A stretch of DNA of 64,000 nt from Salvelinus alpinus (taxonomy: Eukaryota > Chordata > Actinopteri > Salmoniformes > Salmonidae), in contig NC_092115.1 in assembly GCF_045679555.1 (NCBI RefSeq), positions 38,887,228 through 38,951,227 of the forward strand, given 5' to 3'. Made by a program: the position numbers and the translations under genes. How positions within the stretch are numbered: the first letter of the stretch is position 1; the number at the start of each line of letters is the position of its first letter. Under the pieces are notes generated by a model. That model did not search any database. It was given only the letters and a program-made list of their open reading frames with translations, and was not told where the DNA came from. Shown one piece after another: positions 23,527-34,930 of the stretch.

Positions 23527-26500
23527 ACAAATCAAATCAAATCAAATTTTATTAGTCACATACACATGGTTAGCAGATGTTAATGCGAGTGTAGCGAAAT
23601 ACTTGTGCTTCTAGTTCCGACAATGCAGTAATAACCAACAAGTAATCTAACCTAACAATTCCACAACTACTACCTTATACACACACACAAGTGTAAAGGG
23701 ATGAAGAATATGTACATAAAGATATATGAATGAGTGGTGGTACAGAACGGCATGGCAAGATGCAGTAGATGGTATAGAGTACGGTATATACATATGAGAT
23801 GAGTACTGTAGGGTATGTAAACATAAAGTGGCATAGTTTAAAGTGGCTAGTGGTACATGTATTACATAAAGATGGCAAGATGCAGTAGATGATATAGAGT
23901 ACAGTATATACATATGAGATGGGTAATGTAGGGTATGTAAACATTATATTAAGTGGCATTGTTTAAAGTGGCTAGTGGTACATTTTTACATAATTTCCAT
24001 CAATTCCCATTTTTAAAGTGGCTGGAGTTGAGTCAGTATGTTGGCAGCGGCCGCTAAATGTTAGTGGTGGCTGTTTAACAGTCTGATGGCCTTGAGATAG
24101 AAGCTGTTTTTCAGTCTCTCGGTCCCTGCTTTGATGCACCTGTACTGACCTCGCCTTCTGGATGATAGCGGGGTGAACAGGCAGTGGCTTGGGTGGTTGT
24201 TGTCCTTGATGATCTTTATGGCCTTCCTGTGACATCGGGTGGTGTAGGTGTCCTGGAGGGCAGGTAGTTTTCCCCCGGTGATGCGTTCTGCAGACCTCAC
24301 TACCCTCTGGAGAGCCTTACGGTTGTGGGCGGAGCAGTTGCCGTACCAGGCGGTGATACAGCCCGACAGGATGCTCTCGATTGTGCATCTGTAGAAGTTT
24401 GTGAGTGCTTTTGGTGACAAGCCGAATTTCTTCAGCCTCCTGAGGTTGAAGAGGCGCTGCTGCGCCTTCTTCACGACGCTGTCTGTGTGGGTGGACCAAT
24501 TCAGTTTGTCCGTGATGTGTACACCGAGGAACTTAAAACTTTCCACCTTCTCCACTACTGACCCGTCGATGTGGATAGGGGGGTGCTCCCTCTGCTGTTT
24601 CCTGAAGTCCACAATCATCTCCTTTGTTTTGTTGACGTTGAGTGTGAGGTTATTTTCCTGACACCACACTCCGAGGGCCCTCACCTCCTCCCTGTAGGCC
24701 GTCTCGTCGTTGTTGGTAATCAAGCCTACCACTGTAGTGTCATCCGCAAACTTGATGATTGAGTTGGAGGCGTGCATGGCCACGCAGTCGTGGGTGAACA
24801 GGGAGTACAGGAGAGGGCTCAGAACGCACCCTTGTGGGGCCCCAGTGTTGAGGATCAGCGGGGTGGAGATGTTGTTACCTACCCTCACCACCTGGGGGCG
24901 GCCCGTCAGGAAGTCCAGGACCCAGTTGCACAGGGCGGGGTCGAGACCCAGGGTCTCGAGCTTGATGACGAGTTTGGAGGGTACTATGGTGTTAAATGCT
25001 GAGCTGTAATCGATGAACAGCATTCTCACATGGGTATTCCTCTTGTCCAGATGGGTTAGGGCAGTGTGCAGTGTGGTTGCGATTGCGTCGTCTGTGGACC
25101 TATTGGGTCGGTAAGCAAATTGGAGTGGGTCTAGGGTGTCCGGTAGGGTGGAGGTGATATGGTCCTTGACTAGTCTCTCAAAGCACTTCATGATGACGGA
25201 AGTGAGTGCTACGGGGCGGTAGTCGTTTAGCTCAGTTACCTTAGCTTTCTTGGGAACAGGAACAATGGTGGCCCTCTTGAAGCATGTGGGAACAGCAGAC
25301 TGGGATAAGGATTGATTGAATATGTCCGTAAACACACCAGCCAGCTGGTCTGCGCATGCTCTGAGGACGCGGCTGGGAATGCCGTCTGGGCCTGCAGCCT
25401 TGCGAGGGTTAACACGTTTAAATGTTTTACTCACCTCGGCTGCAGTGAAGGAGAGCCCGCAGGTTTTGGTAGGGGGCCGTGTCAGTGGCACTGTATTGTC
25501 CTCAAAGCGGGCAAAAAAGTTGTTTAGCCTGTCTGGGAGCAAGACATCCTGGTCCGCGACGGGGCTGGTTTTCTTTTTGTAATCCGTGATTGACTGTAGA
25601 CCCTGCCACATACCTCTTGTGTCTGAGCTGTTGAATTGCGACTCGATTTTGTCTCTGTACTGGGACTTAGCCTGTTTGATTGCCTTGCGGAGAGAATAGC
25701 TACACTGTTTGTATTCGGTCATGCTTCCGGTCACCTTGCCCTGGTTAAAAGCAGTGGTTCGCGCTTTCAGTTTCACGCGAATGCTGCCGTCAATCCACGG
25801 TTTCTGGTTTGGGAATGTTTTAATCGTTGCTGTGGGTACGACATCGTCAATGCACTTCCTAATGAACTCGCTCACCGAATCAGCATATTCGTCAATATTG
25901 TTGTTGGACGCAATGCGGAACATATTCCAATCCGCGTGATCGAAGCAGTCTTGAAGCGTGGATTCAGATTGGTCGGACCAGCGTTGAACAGACCTGAGCG
26001 CGGGAGCTTGTTGTTTTAGTTTCTGTTTGTAGGCTGGAATCAACAAAATGGAGTCGTGGTCAGCTTTTCCGAAAGGGGGGCGGGGGAGGGCCTTATATGC
26101 GTCGCGGAAATTAGTATAACAATGATCTAGGGTTTTTCCAGCCCTGGTAGCACAATCGATATGCTGATAGAATTTAGGGAGTTTTGTTTTTAGATTAGCC
26201 TTGTTAAAATCCCCAGCTACGATGAATGCAGCCTCAGGGTGTGTGGTTTCCAGTTTACAAAGAGTCAGATAAAGTTCGTTCAGGGCCATCGATGTGTCTG
26301 CTTGGGGGGGAATATATACGGCTGTGATTATGATTGAAGAGAATTCCCTTGGTAGATAATGCGGTCGACATTTGATTGTGAGGAGTTCTAGATCAGGTGA
26401 ACAGAATGACTTGAGTTCCTGTGTGTTGTTATGATGATCACACCACGTCTCGTTAATCATAAGGCATACCCCCCCGCCCCTCTTCTTACCAGAAAGATGT

Positions 26501-26708
26501 TTGTTTCTGTCGGCGCGATGCATGAAGAAACCAGCTGGCTGCACCGACTCCGTTAGCGTCTCTTGAGTTAGCCACGTTTCCGTGAAGCAGAGCACGTTGC
26601 AATCCCTGATGTCTCTCTGGAATGCTACCCGTGCTCGGATTTCATCAACCTTATTGTCAAGAGACTGGACATTGGCGAGTAGTATGCTAGGGAGTGGAGC
26701 GCGATGTG
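23527..26708 (-). mobile_element. Rex1-type LINE copy 1, 5'-truncated, inside the IS630-like element
   Basis: Minus-strand LINE ending in ATC-type microsatellite (AAATCAAATCAAATC on the plus strand at 23527-23545) and starting at the CACATCGCGCTCC point (26708) relative to the fuller copy at 42.8 kb. It lacks about the first 125 codons. The two copies are nearly identical over 3.1 kb and lie in opposite orientations. A target duplication of about 5 bp (AAACA) is possible but not certain. Confidence 0.85.
24061..26595 (-). CDS. LINE endonuclease-reverse transcriptase, 844 aa, N-terminally truncated
   Basis: One uninterrupted frame from ATG 26595 to the stop at 24061-24063. The N-terminal part is an apurinic-type endonuclease: CFTETWLT, VYIPPQA, VAGDFNKAN and the KADHDSIL histidine block. 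The reverse transcriptase follows with VPVPKK, LNDYRPVALTS, MLFIDYSSAFNTI, GAPQGCVLSPLLY and the catalytic KFADDTTVV (plus strand about 24730-24755), then the thumb and AWYGNCS. The first endonuclease residues are missing because the copy is truncated, so target nicking is probably lost although the frame is open. Clade assigned as Rex1/Babar from the overall motif pattern. Confidence 0.85.
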   Translation of the reverse strand: MLCFTETWLTQETLTESVQPAGFFMHRADRNKHLSGKKRGGGVCLMINETWCDHHNNTQELKSFCSPDLELLTIKCRPHYLPREFSSIIITAVYIPPQADTSMALNELYLTLCKLETTHPEAAFIVAGDFNKANLKTKLPKFYQHIDCATRAGKTLDHCYTNFRDAYKALPRPPFGKADHDSILLIPAYKQKLKQQAPALRSVQRWSDQSESTLQDCFDHADWNMFRIASNNNIDEYADSVSEFIRKCIDDVVPTATIKTFPNQKPWIDGSIRVKLKARTTAFNQGKVTGSMTEYKQCSYSLRKAIKQAKSQYRDKIESQFNSSDTRGMWQGLQSITDYKKKTSPVADQDVLLPDRLNNFFARFEDNTVPLTRPPTKTCGLSFTAAEVSKTFKRVNPRKAAGPDGIPSRVLRACADQLAGVFTDIFNQSLSQSAVPTCFKRATIVPVPKKAKVTELNDYRPVALTSVIMKCFERLVKDHITSTLPDTLDPLQFAYRPNRSTDDAIATTLHTALTHLDKRNTHVRMLFIDYSSAFNTIVPSKLVIKLETLGLDPALCNWVLDFLTGRPQVVRVGNNISTPLILNTGAPQGCVLSPLLYSLFTHDCVAMHASNSIIKFADDTTVVGLITNNDETAYREEVRALGVWCQENNLTLNVNKTKEMIVDFRKQQREHPPIHIDGSVVEKVESFKFLGVHITDKLNWSTHTDSVVKKAQQRLFNLRRLKKFGLSPKALTNFYRCTIESILSGCITAWYGNCSAHNRKALQRVVRSAERITGGKLPALQDTYTTRCHRKAIKIIKDNNHPSHCLFTPLSSRRRGQYRCIKAGTERLKNSFYLKAIRLLNSHH

Positions 26709-27069
26709 AAACATGAAAAGTAACGCAGTTTTTGTAATGCTATCAACTGTTAGTATTTTGAAAATCATTGTGCTATGATTGACTATATGTTCCTCTAGGA
26801 TAGAAAACATGTGCTAGTGTTTTCACAGAATGATTAGATATTGAGTCGGGTTTGCCGTGTTTTGAGAGTTAGTGTTTGTAGAGAAAGTTTTTTTATGCAT
26901 TTTGAAATGTAGAGTTGGCATTTAATGAACAAAATGTGGTTCTGAGCAGAAAATTAACTATTTGGCTAATTGTGTGATGTTGATGTGTTACTGTGTTAAG
27001 AGTTTAGAAAAAGATTCTTAAGTATAGGTAAACACTTGTTAGCAGTTGTAAAAAAAAAAAAAAAAACTG

Positions 27070-27640
27070 TAAGACACTTTATGTTGGTGTTTCCTTAATT
27101 CTGACAGATACATGTATGTGCTTTTTGATCATCTGTTGCTAAATGATGCTCTCTGGTGCATTTTGAATATTGAGAGCGGTCTCCTGTATTTGGATTTTTT
27201 TTTAAATTCTACATTTAAAAAAAATGGCTATTATTGGATTACTGCTTCAGGTTTTCCAGTCTACCAGGTTGAGTGAGTTTCAGTCTCAGAGAGAGCCTAC
27301 AGGTCATTAAATAATTGGTTGATGTGTAGCCTACAGGTCTATGCATGCAGAAATCACCTCGTTTATTATTCGTTTTCCCAAACTTAAAATCATTTGTGTG
27401 GCCAGGTTAATTGGTCAAATGATCTGAATTGTGGTCAGTGAGTTGGTCTGTTTTCAGGCTCAGATTTCAAACCTGTGCAAAAAGACGTATCCTTACAACA
27501 TCTATGGAATGCTCAAACCGTGGAATGTTGCCACACGATTACTACAGCTAACACACCTCATTTTTTGTACAAAAAGACAGATAACAGATGGGACATACTG
27601 CACTAGACTAGTGGTTTTGTTGCAATCGACTCAAATTGCA
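27070..27640 (+). repeat. dispersed repeat, right half of copy C
   Basis: Resumes the repeat interrupted at 19499. It contains GTTTCCTTAATTCTGACAGA, the TTGAGAGCGG stretch shared with copy A, and the TTTTCCAGTCTACCAGG stretch shared with 17917. The far end (27330-27640) is inverted relative to 19050-19330. Confidence 0.5.
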
Positions 27641-27710
27641 CCGGAGTTCGCTTTTTTATTTAATTTATTTGGAATTCTCCAGTGAAAGCGTTTGCGCCAG
27701 CGACTATACG

Positions 27711-27718
27711 TGACGTCA
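27711..27718. promoter_or_regulatory. CRE palindrome in the slc25a12 promoter
   Basis: A perfect TGACGTCA cAMP-response element lies eight bases before the proposed start codon at 27727. It is the consensus site for CREB/ATF factors. CREB control of mammalian SLC25A12 has been reported, as I recall. At this distance it would fall in or beside the core promoter or 5' UTR. Confidence 0.55.
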
Positions 27719-27738
27719 AAACCAGTATGGCGGTCGAG

Positions 27739-28119
27739 GTGACTTCGGCATTGCTTGTTTTACGTTATAGAAATGGCTTTTAATGTAGTCTACATGTTTT
27801 ACCTGTTTCGTTGTACATAGTTTCTGGGATCATTTGACTGCGCTAACGCCCGGTCTCTGGCCCTGAATGAACAGCCACAAACCAGTTAGCGATAAGGCTA
27901 GCAGCTGTATCTTTTGATTAACATTGCAATACTACAGTTAACTGGCAATATTGTGCAATAATGACAACCGCATCACTCAACTACCCACTTGATTGATCTG
28001 TTCTTTGCGGTTTTAAACCCAACGAGTCATTGGAATGGTTTGTGTCTTCATCTGAGTAGATAGCTATAAGACTAGCAACACAACTTGGAAACAGTTAACT
28101 ACTTTCGTTAGTTAGAAAC
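27739..28119. other. slc25a12 intron 1, proximal part
   Basis: Starts at the donor GAG|GTGACT after the 12-nt coding part of exon 1 and runs to the left target duplication of the retrovirus (AAAC, 28116-28119). No further feature was recognised. Confidence 0.5.
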
Positions 28120-28624
28120 TGTAAGGAATTGTATTAGATATTGGTAACTTGTTTTAACAACTTCTCAACATTAGCTATGGTTGACACAATATACACACTC
28201 CCTCTTTCTATTGGACATATGCTGGACTCATTGGACACATGCACGACACCCACAACTCCCCTCCCCCATGACAATCACTCAGACACACACAACTCAGGGT
28301 TGGAGCTCCAGACAAAGAACAATCTCAGGAACCAATGGAACGTGGACACCAGGCCTGTACAGGACTACCCAAGACCCAGATCGACCAATCGGAAGGCCAG
28401 ACTCGCAGATCTACCTACTTTGCTTGTTGTCTATATAATACTGTACAATTCTTGAAACTACCCTCTTTCCCGGACGATTCAATAGGAATCAGACAGAAAG
28501 AGCCTTGCTGCAAGATTTTACTAAGATATCTTTACATGTGATTAAACGGCCTTATTATAAAATTATCCACCTCGTCCTATTGTCTCCTCTTGTTCTCCTG
28601 TCAACAGTAAACGTTTTACTAACA
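28120..28624 (+). repeat. 5' LTR
   Basis: Begins TGTAAGGAATTG and ends TTTACTAACA. It contains a TATA-like CTATATAATA at about 28430-28440. No difference from the 3' LTR was found on reading both through, which points to recent insertion, or to gene conversion. Confidence 0.93.
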
Positions 28625-28629
28625 GACTT

Positions 28630-28649
28630 GGTAGCAGAGGATGGTTTCA
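28630..28649 (+). promoter_or_regulatory. primer-binding site, initiator tRNA-Met
   Basis: TGGTAGCAGAGGATGGTTTC is the complement of the 3' end of vertebrate initiator tRNA-Met including CCA. It lies five bases after the 5' LTR, the normal position for minus-strand DNA priming. Confidence 0.85.
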
Positions 28650-29021
28650 TCTTTGAATTCGGCCCAATAGAAAATTAATCGGACAGGAGACGAGAGGGAG
28701 AAAGATTCCAGAGGAGAGGTGACCTTTTCGAGGGAGAATCGCGATTCAATCCACCCAGGAAACTGATCAAAGAGCTCGAAAATAAAAGGTGAGCGGATGC
28801 CTGTTTGATCAAAATCTGTATATTGTATTATAGTCAATATCTAAATTCAATGATCAGTAGTACTGTGGTGAGTGTGAATTGTTGCTAAATTTATGTGAAA
28901 TTGTTTAGAATTTAAGGCATTGTGTACAGATATCTAAGTATTATTAGGTCAAAGACTTTTTCACATAGTCTGACACTACGCGGTATGCTGATCGAGTAGG
29001 TGTACAGTGAAGATTAAGCTT

Positions 29022-29328
29022 TATAACGATTCACACAGTCGGGCCATATTTGACAGTCGATCAGATAGGGGTTACCGTGAAGAATCCATAATTAAAAGAT
29101 GGGATCCAAATAGCCGGGCAGTAGTTAGATTTGGCAAATCAGCTAAGTGTTACCGTGAAGACCCATTAAAAAAAAATATATAACGATTCACACAGTCGGG
29201 CCATATTTGACAGTCGATCAGATAGGGGTTACCGTGAAGAATCCATATTTTAAAAAAACATATAACGATTCACATAGTCGGACCATATTTGACAGTCGAT
29301 CAGATAGGGGTACCGTGAAGAATCCATA
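29022..29328 (+). repeat. three leader repeats of about 70 bp in the retroviral 5' untranslated region
   Basis: Copies at about 29022-29090, 29178-29247 and 29260-29328 share TAACGATTCACACAGTCGGG (or a variant) and GATAGGGGTTACCGTGAAGA. More diverged pieces surround them (28975-29020, 29100-29160). Retroviral leaders hold packaging and dimerisation signals; a role here is only a guess. Confidence 0.8.
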
Positions 29329-29599
29329 ATTAATAAAATACGATTCAAATAGTCGTGCAGTAGCTATACTTAGCTAGGTGTTACGTGAGGAATCTAATGT
29401 GATATTGTATGTGTAAGTTGTGTTGTCGAAACGTGGGGGATTGAACGTTCCACGAGACCGAATGCTACTAATTAGCTATATGCTAAGTTCAGGCTGCAGT
29501 TCATAGTGACCGCCGAGTCAGAATCTGTGGGCCGCGGTGAAGCAGCCATTTACGGTTGATGAGTTGACCTGGTTTTTCTCTCTTGTGCTGTTGATAAAT

Positions 29600-30000
29600 C
29601 CTTAAGGGTTAGAATTAATTTGACAATTATTTTAGAAGCGCTAGAATATACTAGTATGTTGTCCCCAAAGGAAATGTCTTAAGTGTTTTGGCAAAGTATT
29701 TAATTAATCGGAAAAAAGTTCAAATTAATCGAAAAAAGTTAAAAGCAATAATATCTTTCGAACAAAAGATCTTATAATTGCCATTCCAATTTTATCAGGA
29801 GCGCTTGAATTCATTAGTATATTTTTCCAAAAGGAAACTTCTGAAATATTTTGCCAAAGTATTTAATTAATTGAATAAGCGAAAAGCAATAATATTTTTA
29901 TTATAAGTACCTAAAACTGTCATTCCAATTATATCAGGAGCGCGTGAATATATTCGTATATTGTTTCAAAAAGATATAGCTGAAATATTGTTGGAAAACG
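29600..30000 (+). repeat. second set of degenerate leader repeats
   Basis: Three diverged units of about 150-160 bp, near 29627, 29790 and 29935, each combine AGGAGCGC- or GAAGCGCT-type starts, a TTAGTATATT-type middle and GCCAAAGTATTTAATTAAT. They are AT-rich with no open frame and lie between the first repeats and gag. Confidence 0.5.
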
Positions 30001-30164
30001 AAAATAATTCATCGAATACACGGCAATAAAATTCTTTGTCCACGCGGGTCGGACACGAGACTGGGGAGGGGGTTAGAGAAAAAAAAATACATCGCTGGTT
30101 TCGATCAGTGACGGGCTAAAGTATACAAAGATAATAATAGACCTAGACATAGCTTAACGACAAA

Positions 30165-31307
30165 ATGACCACGACTATCGTCCCCAAACACAAATTCAAC
30201 GAATATTTAGATCAGAGAATGATAGACAGAGCAGGCGGGAGATTACATTACAAATCCGTTAAAAGAATTTGGGAAGAAGTGAGACTGAAATGGACTCAAG
30301 CAGGTTTCCTTAGTGGAGTCGCCCCATCAAAAGGGCAACTCCTCACTATGGAGAAAGAATTGGAGGAAGTAGTGAAGCAAGGGATAGAATGTGAAGTTGA
30401 TAAGAATAAGAGTCACTTATTTAGAAAAGAAGGAACAAAGCAAAGGGAAAAGGCACAAGCTGAGATGAAAATAGGATTGTGGGCGATTGAAGAGATCAGA
30501 AGGGCCCTCCCCTATAGAAAACCTGATATGATGGGGGTAGTCACTGGAGCACCAACTGACACCAAAGAGGGCAGGCCCAACAATAATGACGCCCCACCTA
30601 CCACCACAGCAGCCCCATCGGCCCCAATCCATCTCAGGGGCACTGTGGGGTTAATGGCAATTCCCCAGGCTCAGTTCAATTCCCATGTGCATCACCACAT
30701 CACCCAATACAATAAGGATAAGGGAGGGGCTGAAACACAAATCCAGTCCCTACAGGTACAACTTTTGAAACTACAATTGAAAGAGGCCCAGAAAGGAGAG
30801 AAACCCAAGAAACAGATGGTGGCTGAAGACCAACAAGAAATCTCACAAATTATTGAAAAAACTGTTTCCCGAATGATACAGCAACAACAACTACCCATCT
30901 TCACCCAGCAGGGACCATCTATACACCCACCCCAGGAGCAGCCATTCCAACTGCCGTATGCCTACCCGCTTCAGCCATACCCTTCGTCGGAACCACCACT
31001 ACAACCCTACTACCCACTACCACAATCAAACTATTCCCCCACATGGGGACAGCCCCAGAGGTACTCTGGATCTTATGGAAGCTGTTATAATTGTAAACAA
31101 GCTGGGCATATGGTGCGACAGTGTCCGCACCCAATAACCCCGGCCCAAAGCCAGTTTCTGGCCAAAAGGGGACGAGGATACGCCCCTAGACCAAGGGGGA
31201 GTCAGGCCAATGATGTATCAACCACGTGCGGCCCTTCAACCCGCATACAATCACCCAAATCCAGACCCGAATCAGCAATCACCTCCCCCTTTTCAGGGCA
31301 TGTCTGA
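30165..31307 (+). CDS. gag: endogenous retroviral Gag, 380 aa, probably shortened
   Basis: The open frame begins ATG after ACAAA. The first 120 residues are helical and charged, like a matrix or early capsid region, without an obvious N-terminal myristoylation glycine. The middle is proline/glutamine-rich (30900-31050). The nucleocapsid end has one zinc knuckle C-X2-C-X4-H-X4-C (CYNCKQAGHMVRQC, about 31081-31122) followed by a basic glycine/arginine tract. The capsid part looks short and no clear major homology region was seen, so an internal deletion is likely. The stop at 31305-31307 precedes pol remnants. Confidence 0.8.
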   Translation: MTTTIVPKHKFNEYLDQRMIDRAGGRLHYKSVKRIWEEVRLKWTQAGFLSGVAPSKGQLLTMEKELEEVVKQGIECEVDKNKSHLFRKEGTKQREKAQAEMKIGLWAIEEIRRALPYRKPDMMGVVTGAPTDTKEGRPNNNDAPPTTTAAPSAPIHLRGTVGLMAIPQAQFNSHVHHHITQYNKDKGGAETQIQSLQVQLLKLQLKEAQKGEKPKKQMVAEDQQEISQIIEKTVSRMIQQQQLPIFTQQGPSIHPPQEQPFQLPYAYPLQPYPSSEPPLQPYYPLPQSNYSPTWGQPQRYSGSYGSCYNCKQAGHMVRQCPHPITPAQSQFLAKRGRGYAPRPRGSQANDVSTTCGPSTRIQSPKSRPESAITSPFSGHV

Positions 31308-32734
31308 CGAATATGCCCCATGGCCCTGAAGCTGGCCACCACTAACCTATACTCATCATTGACCTGGACTACTGAAGCATCAAAGGCTTTTGCACTCTTG
31401 AAAACAGATCTCTAAGTGGCAGTAGCCCTAACAGCACCTGACTAAAAAAAAAAAAAGTTCCATCTGGATGTTTCTGAAAAAGAAGGATTTACATCATCCA
31501 TCCTTTTCCAGAACCTAGAGGGGGAGAGTAGAGTGTTGAGGTATCACTCCTCCAAACTGGACCACATTGAAGAAGGGCAAACCACATGCTCCAGGTATGT
31601 GGCTGCAGTGGCAAAAGCTATTGGAAAAACAGCCCACATGATAATGTGCCATCCATTGGAAATCCACACCCACCATGGGGTTGCAGCATATCTGATGAGC
31701 AAAGAATTCACGTTCAGCGCTGAAAGGAAAACGAAAATCCAGAATAAATGCACACAATCACACATCACATTTCTCAACACTGACAAAAACATGGCAGACG
31801 CACTCAATGCTGAAGGTCTACTCCACTCCTGTGCAGAAAGAGCTGCACAGGAACTGAAACGGAGACCTGACCTGGGGAACGAACCACTCACCAACACACA
31901 CAGATATGGGGAAAGACAATGTGACAAATGGAAAAAGGTACCTGTTAGTTATGGTAGACAGGTTCTCTAAATGGGTTGAGGCAATACCAACAGCAGGGGA
32001 GGATGCAACATAGGTCATTAAGTGGCTGCAAACCGAACTCATGTGTATTGTTTAATGACAAACGCTCCATGTACCAATAGGGTCGGATGTGTAAATGTCA
32101 ACTGATTAATGGATGTTGTTTAATGATGGGGTTAGTGTACAGGCCACAATCTCATAAGTCTCGTGGAATGCGCCAATCAAATGTATGTGCAGGTTTGAAG
32201 TTGATTTGGGTTGAAGCCCTGCCCCTGGCGTTGCTGGCCATGAGAGCCTCTCCAGGTGCAGGCACCCATCTCTCTCCTCATGCTTGGTTCACCAAGGGAG
32301 GGAGGTCATATGCCCGCCCTTGATGTACAACAAATTGTAATGTCTGATAATTGACGGAACTTTCTGCAGCTCTCTCCAAACAGATTCACAAGGTCCAAGA
32401 AGGGGAGCTGACGAGAGATCCGGCACCACGGAAGGTAAAAAATTGGTGACTGGGTGGGGTAAAAGTCCACAAGAGAAAGTGGCTAGAACCCAGGTGGACT
32501 GGACAGTACGAAGTGAGGGAGGTTACTTCACACTCAGTCCAGGTCAAAGGTAAATCAGGCGCACCTTGGCACCACCTCACACATTGCACTCCAGCCCCAA
32601 TCCCTTCTAGAACACTGACAGAAGTCAGAGCTGATTTAAACAGCTTAAATCCGATTCCAAATGAAGACATTCCTGACTCAGGGGATGCGGCATCAAACTC
32701 CGCCTCCCCTGAAAAAGGAACCTCGCCCATTTAG
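31308..32734 (+). pseudogene. pol: retroviral pol remnants (reverse transcriptase end/RNase H, integrase)
   Basis: Only fragments remain. About 31360-31420 reads as the WTTEASKAFALLKTDL connection of retroviral reverse transcriptase, with a stop. 31440-31800 resembles the RNase H region. About 31915-32020 matches the start of the integrase core (YLLVMVDRFSKWVEAIPT, containing the first catalytic Asp) and ends at TAG. About 32130-32320 resembles the end of the integrase core (YRPQSH, WVEALPLALLAMR). About 32470-32730 matches the integrase C-terminal domain (WLEPRWTGQYEV). Protease, most of the polymerase and other integrase catalytic residues are missing or broken. Confidence 0.75.
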
Positions 32735-34930
32735 AGGGACATTTCTCCCTCCCTGGGCAAGACTAGGGATATCTGGCCCCTTATTTGTGATATTCCTCCA
32801 CACACTCATAACTCTTAGAATAGTTTGGGGGTGGAGAACTATACAGAGAATGGACAGAAGATGGCAGTATTGCAGCACTCAACGGTCTCCCAGGAGCCTG
32901 TTTGAGTGCTGGTGACAGAGAAAAAACTTAAAACCAATTCGGAGTAGAGAGAACACGTTTAATAACTTATTCAGGTTAAATTTACAGACTAATGATATTA
33001 TTGTTATGGATTGGGTGACATGCGATATAAATTTAGCGAAGTATATGCTAAGTTTACACTTTGGAATGGAGAAAGTTGAGAAGTCGATTTTACTTATACG
33101 ATAGTTTTGCTGCCAAACTTAGTTGGGGTAACTAGATGTTTTGCCTAGAGGCAGGAATAAGACAGTCATTTTTGGTATTATATTGGCTTGTTGCTGCGTT
33201 CTGAACACAGGTTGAGCGCTAGTAAACGCATATCTTTATTTGAACTATACTAATCTATTTGATAAAAGTACTAAACCTGTATATTTAACATTTGATAATG
33301 ATTGGCAAATCCATATATTTAACCACAACTTTGAATTTAGCATTGAGTATTATAGGAGGAACGGGATAAAATGTGTACTTTCCCCACAGGGTGTGGCCGT
33401 ATTAAATTATGCTAGAGAAAATTGGTTGTGTCATTTAGAGGGAAAATGTGTACATTATAGCTTTGAGATACTTTTCAAAAGTTGCTGAAAATTATTGGTT
33501 TTTGTTTAGGTAACACCAGAGACTTCGAACAATAAGTAAACGTATTCTAAACGTGATCTGTTTTCATTATGGGGAACAATGAACGACTCGCAACCTGGTA
33601 TGGCTGGCAGGGAGTTTTTAAAGGGACAGTACACGTTTATCACAGTTGTGTTACATGAAACATCGGGGAAATTTAGAACGAATGATTTAAGGGTATTATC
33701 ATAATTATTAGGTTTTGTTTTTGTGGTAAACGTTTGGGTTAAGGGGTTTTCCGTGTTCCCAGAGACAAGATATCTTAAAAGAATACACTCATATTGGAAT
33801 AGGAGTTTTACTTTCTGAGTTTTATTTAGGCAAGGGACTTTGAGAAGATAAAGGGTTCTTTTGGTATGCCTAGATATGGTATGGAACACGAATGTAGGTG
33901 TAACCTTTTTGACCTATTTTCATTGCATTTTCCGGTGACTTGATCACTCACGGGAGAATGTAGTGGGAATAATGAATTTCTGTCATTTGGGATACTAGTT
34001 TATAACTCTTGACCATAAGGTTAGCATTTGTTTTGGCCATTAGAAGATAGAGATAGGTTTATTAAGGTTATGTAAGGACTTTAGAGATTGACACTATAAG
34101 ACATGTTGTTATTTTAAATCCATTTGGGATAGATAAAGTCAAAACAGTGAGACACCTAGTTAATATTGCAAAAGAACACATAGTTGTTATTGACTATTAT
34201 TAGAAAAAGGCAGACAGATGGGTCTACCCCGCACTGTTGAGACTTTGAAGGTTTGAGAGTAGAGTGGGGAGGGTGGACCAGGAAATGAGCAAGGTAGGCT
34301 GTGAAATAAGAAAGGAGAGAAAGGGTTTAACATATATAAGCAGCACAGATACATTTTAAAGTAGATAAGTCACTTGACAGAGAATTGGAAAATAATAGAT
34401 ATGAATGTACGCCCAAGGGAGAATTGGACATGCGGCGAATGAAAGGGGCGTTCCTACATGATAATGTCAGACATAAGGATAATTTACACTAATTTTACCT
34501 AAGTCATTGGTTAGGTTAGGCAAGGTTGTTACCTGGCAGAGCCAGGTAACAAAGGGGGGATGGGTAAGTTGTGGTCTAGGATAGGATGTGGCCTATTGGA
34601 TGATAAACTAATAAAAAATTAAAAATCTAGCTAAACAAGCAGATATAGAAATAGTAAGAAGTATTGTTAATTACATGGAAAGGTTGTTTGTTTAACCAAA
34701 CCTGTATGTCCAAGATTTTATGCATTGCAGGTGAATTAAGGGAGAAGGTGATTCACTCGACCTGGGGGCATATCACACTTGGAGGGTGAGACACACTGAC
34801 ACTGCCGAATGATCACAGAGTTAAGGAGAAGAACCGTTACTAATAGAGTTCGGGGATCAACTCCTTAATGAAGAATTCCCTGCCCCCGACCTTTCCTCAC
34901 TGTGTACGTTCATATAAGTGAAAGTGTTGC
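32735..34930 (+). other. retroviral region between pol and env, function unknown
   Basis: About 2.2 kb of AT-rich sequence without a convincing retroviral domain. One small open frame at 33240-33488 (82 aa) has no recognised relatives. The block may be a long spliced leader, decayed env or an extra region; many stops are present in all frames. Confidence 0.4.

Larger units (their letters stand above)
19500..27069 (+). mobile_element. IS630/Tc1-like transposon with spliced transposase, interrupted by a LINE
   Basis: Imperfect inverted ends are visible: CAGTTTTTCTACAATCGCTAAC at 19500 on the left, and on the right the complement of CAGTTTT...TACAACTGCTAAC ending at 27069. Inside are a transposase pseudogene (20064-23167), a poly(A) signal AATAAA at 23309-23314 and a 3.2-kb Rex1-type LINE (23527-26708). 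Without the LINE the element is about 4.4 kb. It sits inside an older dispersed repeat whose halves flank it. Confidence 0.7.

Noticed and set aside
27727..27786. Exon 1 continuing as an open frame past the GAG|GTGACT donor
   Set aside because: The frame stops within 20 codons, and exon 2 at 38450 continues the known protein (VQSTKRADPNELK) in phase after codon 4.
28141..28541. Small open frames inside the LTRs (also 37447-37847)
   Set aside because: Identical in both LTRs and without domain features; a fish retroviral accessory protein cannot be excluded but nothing supports it.
33240..33488. 82-codon frame in the retroviral pol-env gap as an accessory gene
   Set aside because: No recognised domain and stops all around; noted as unknown rather than named.
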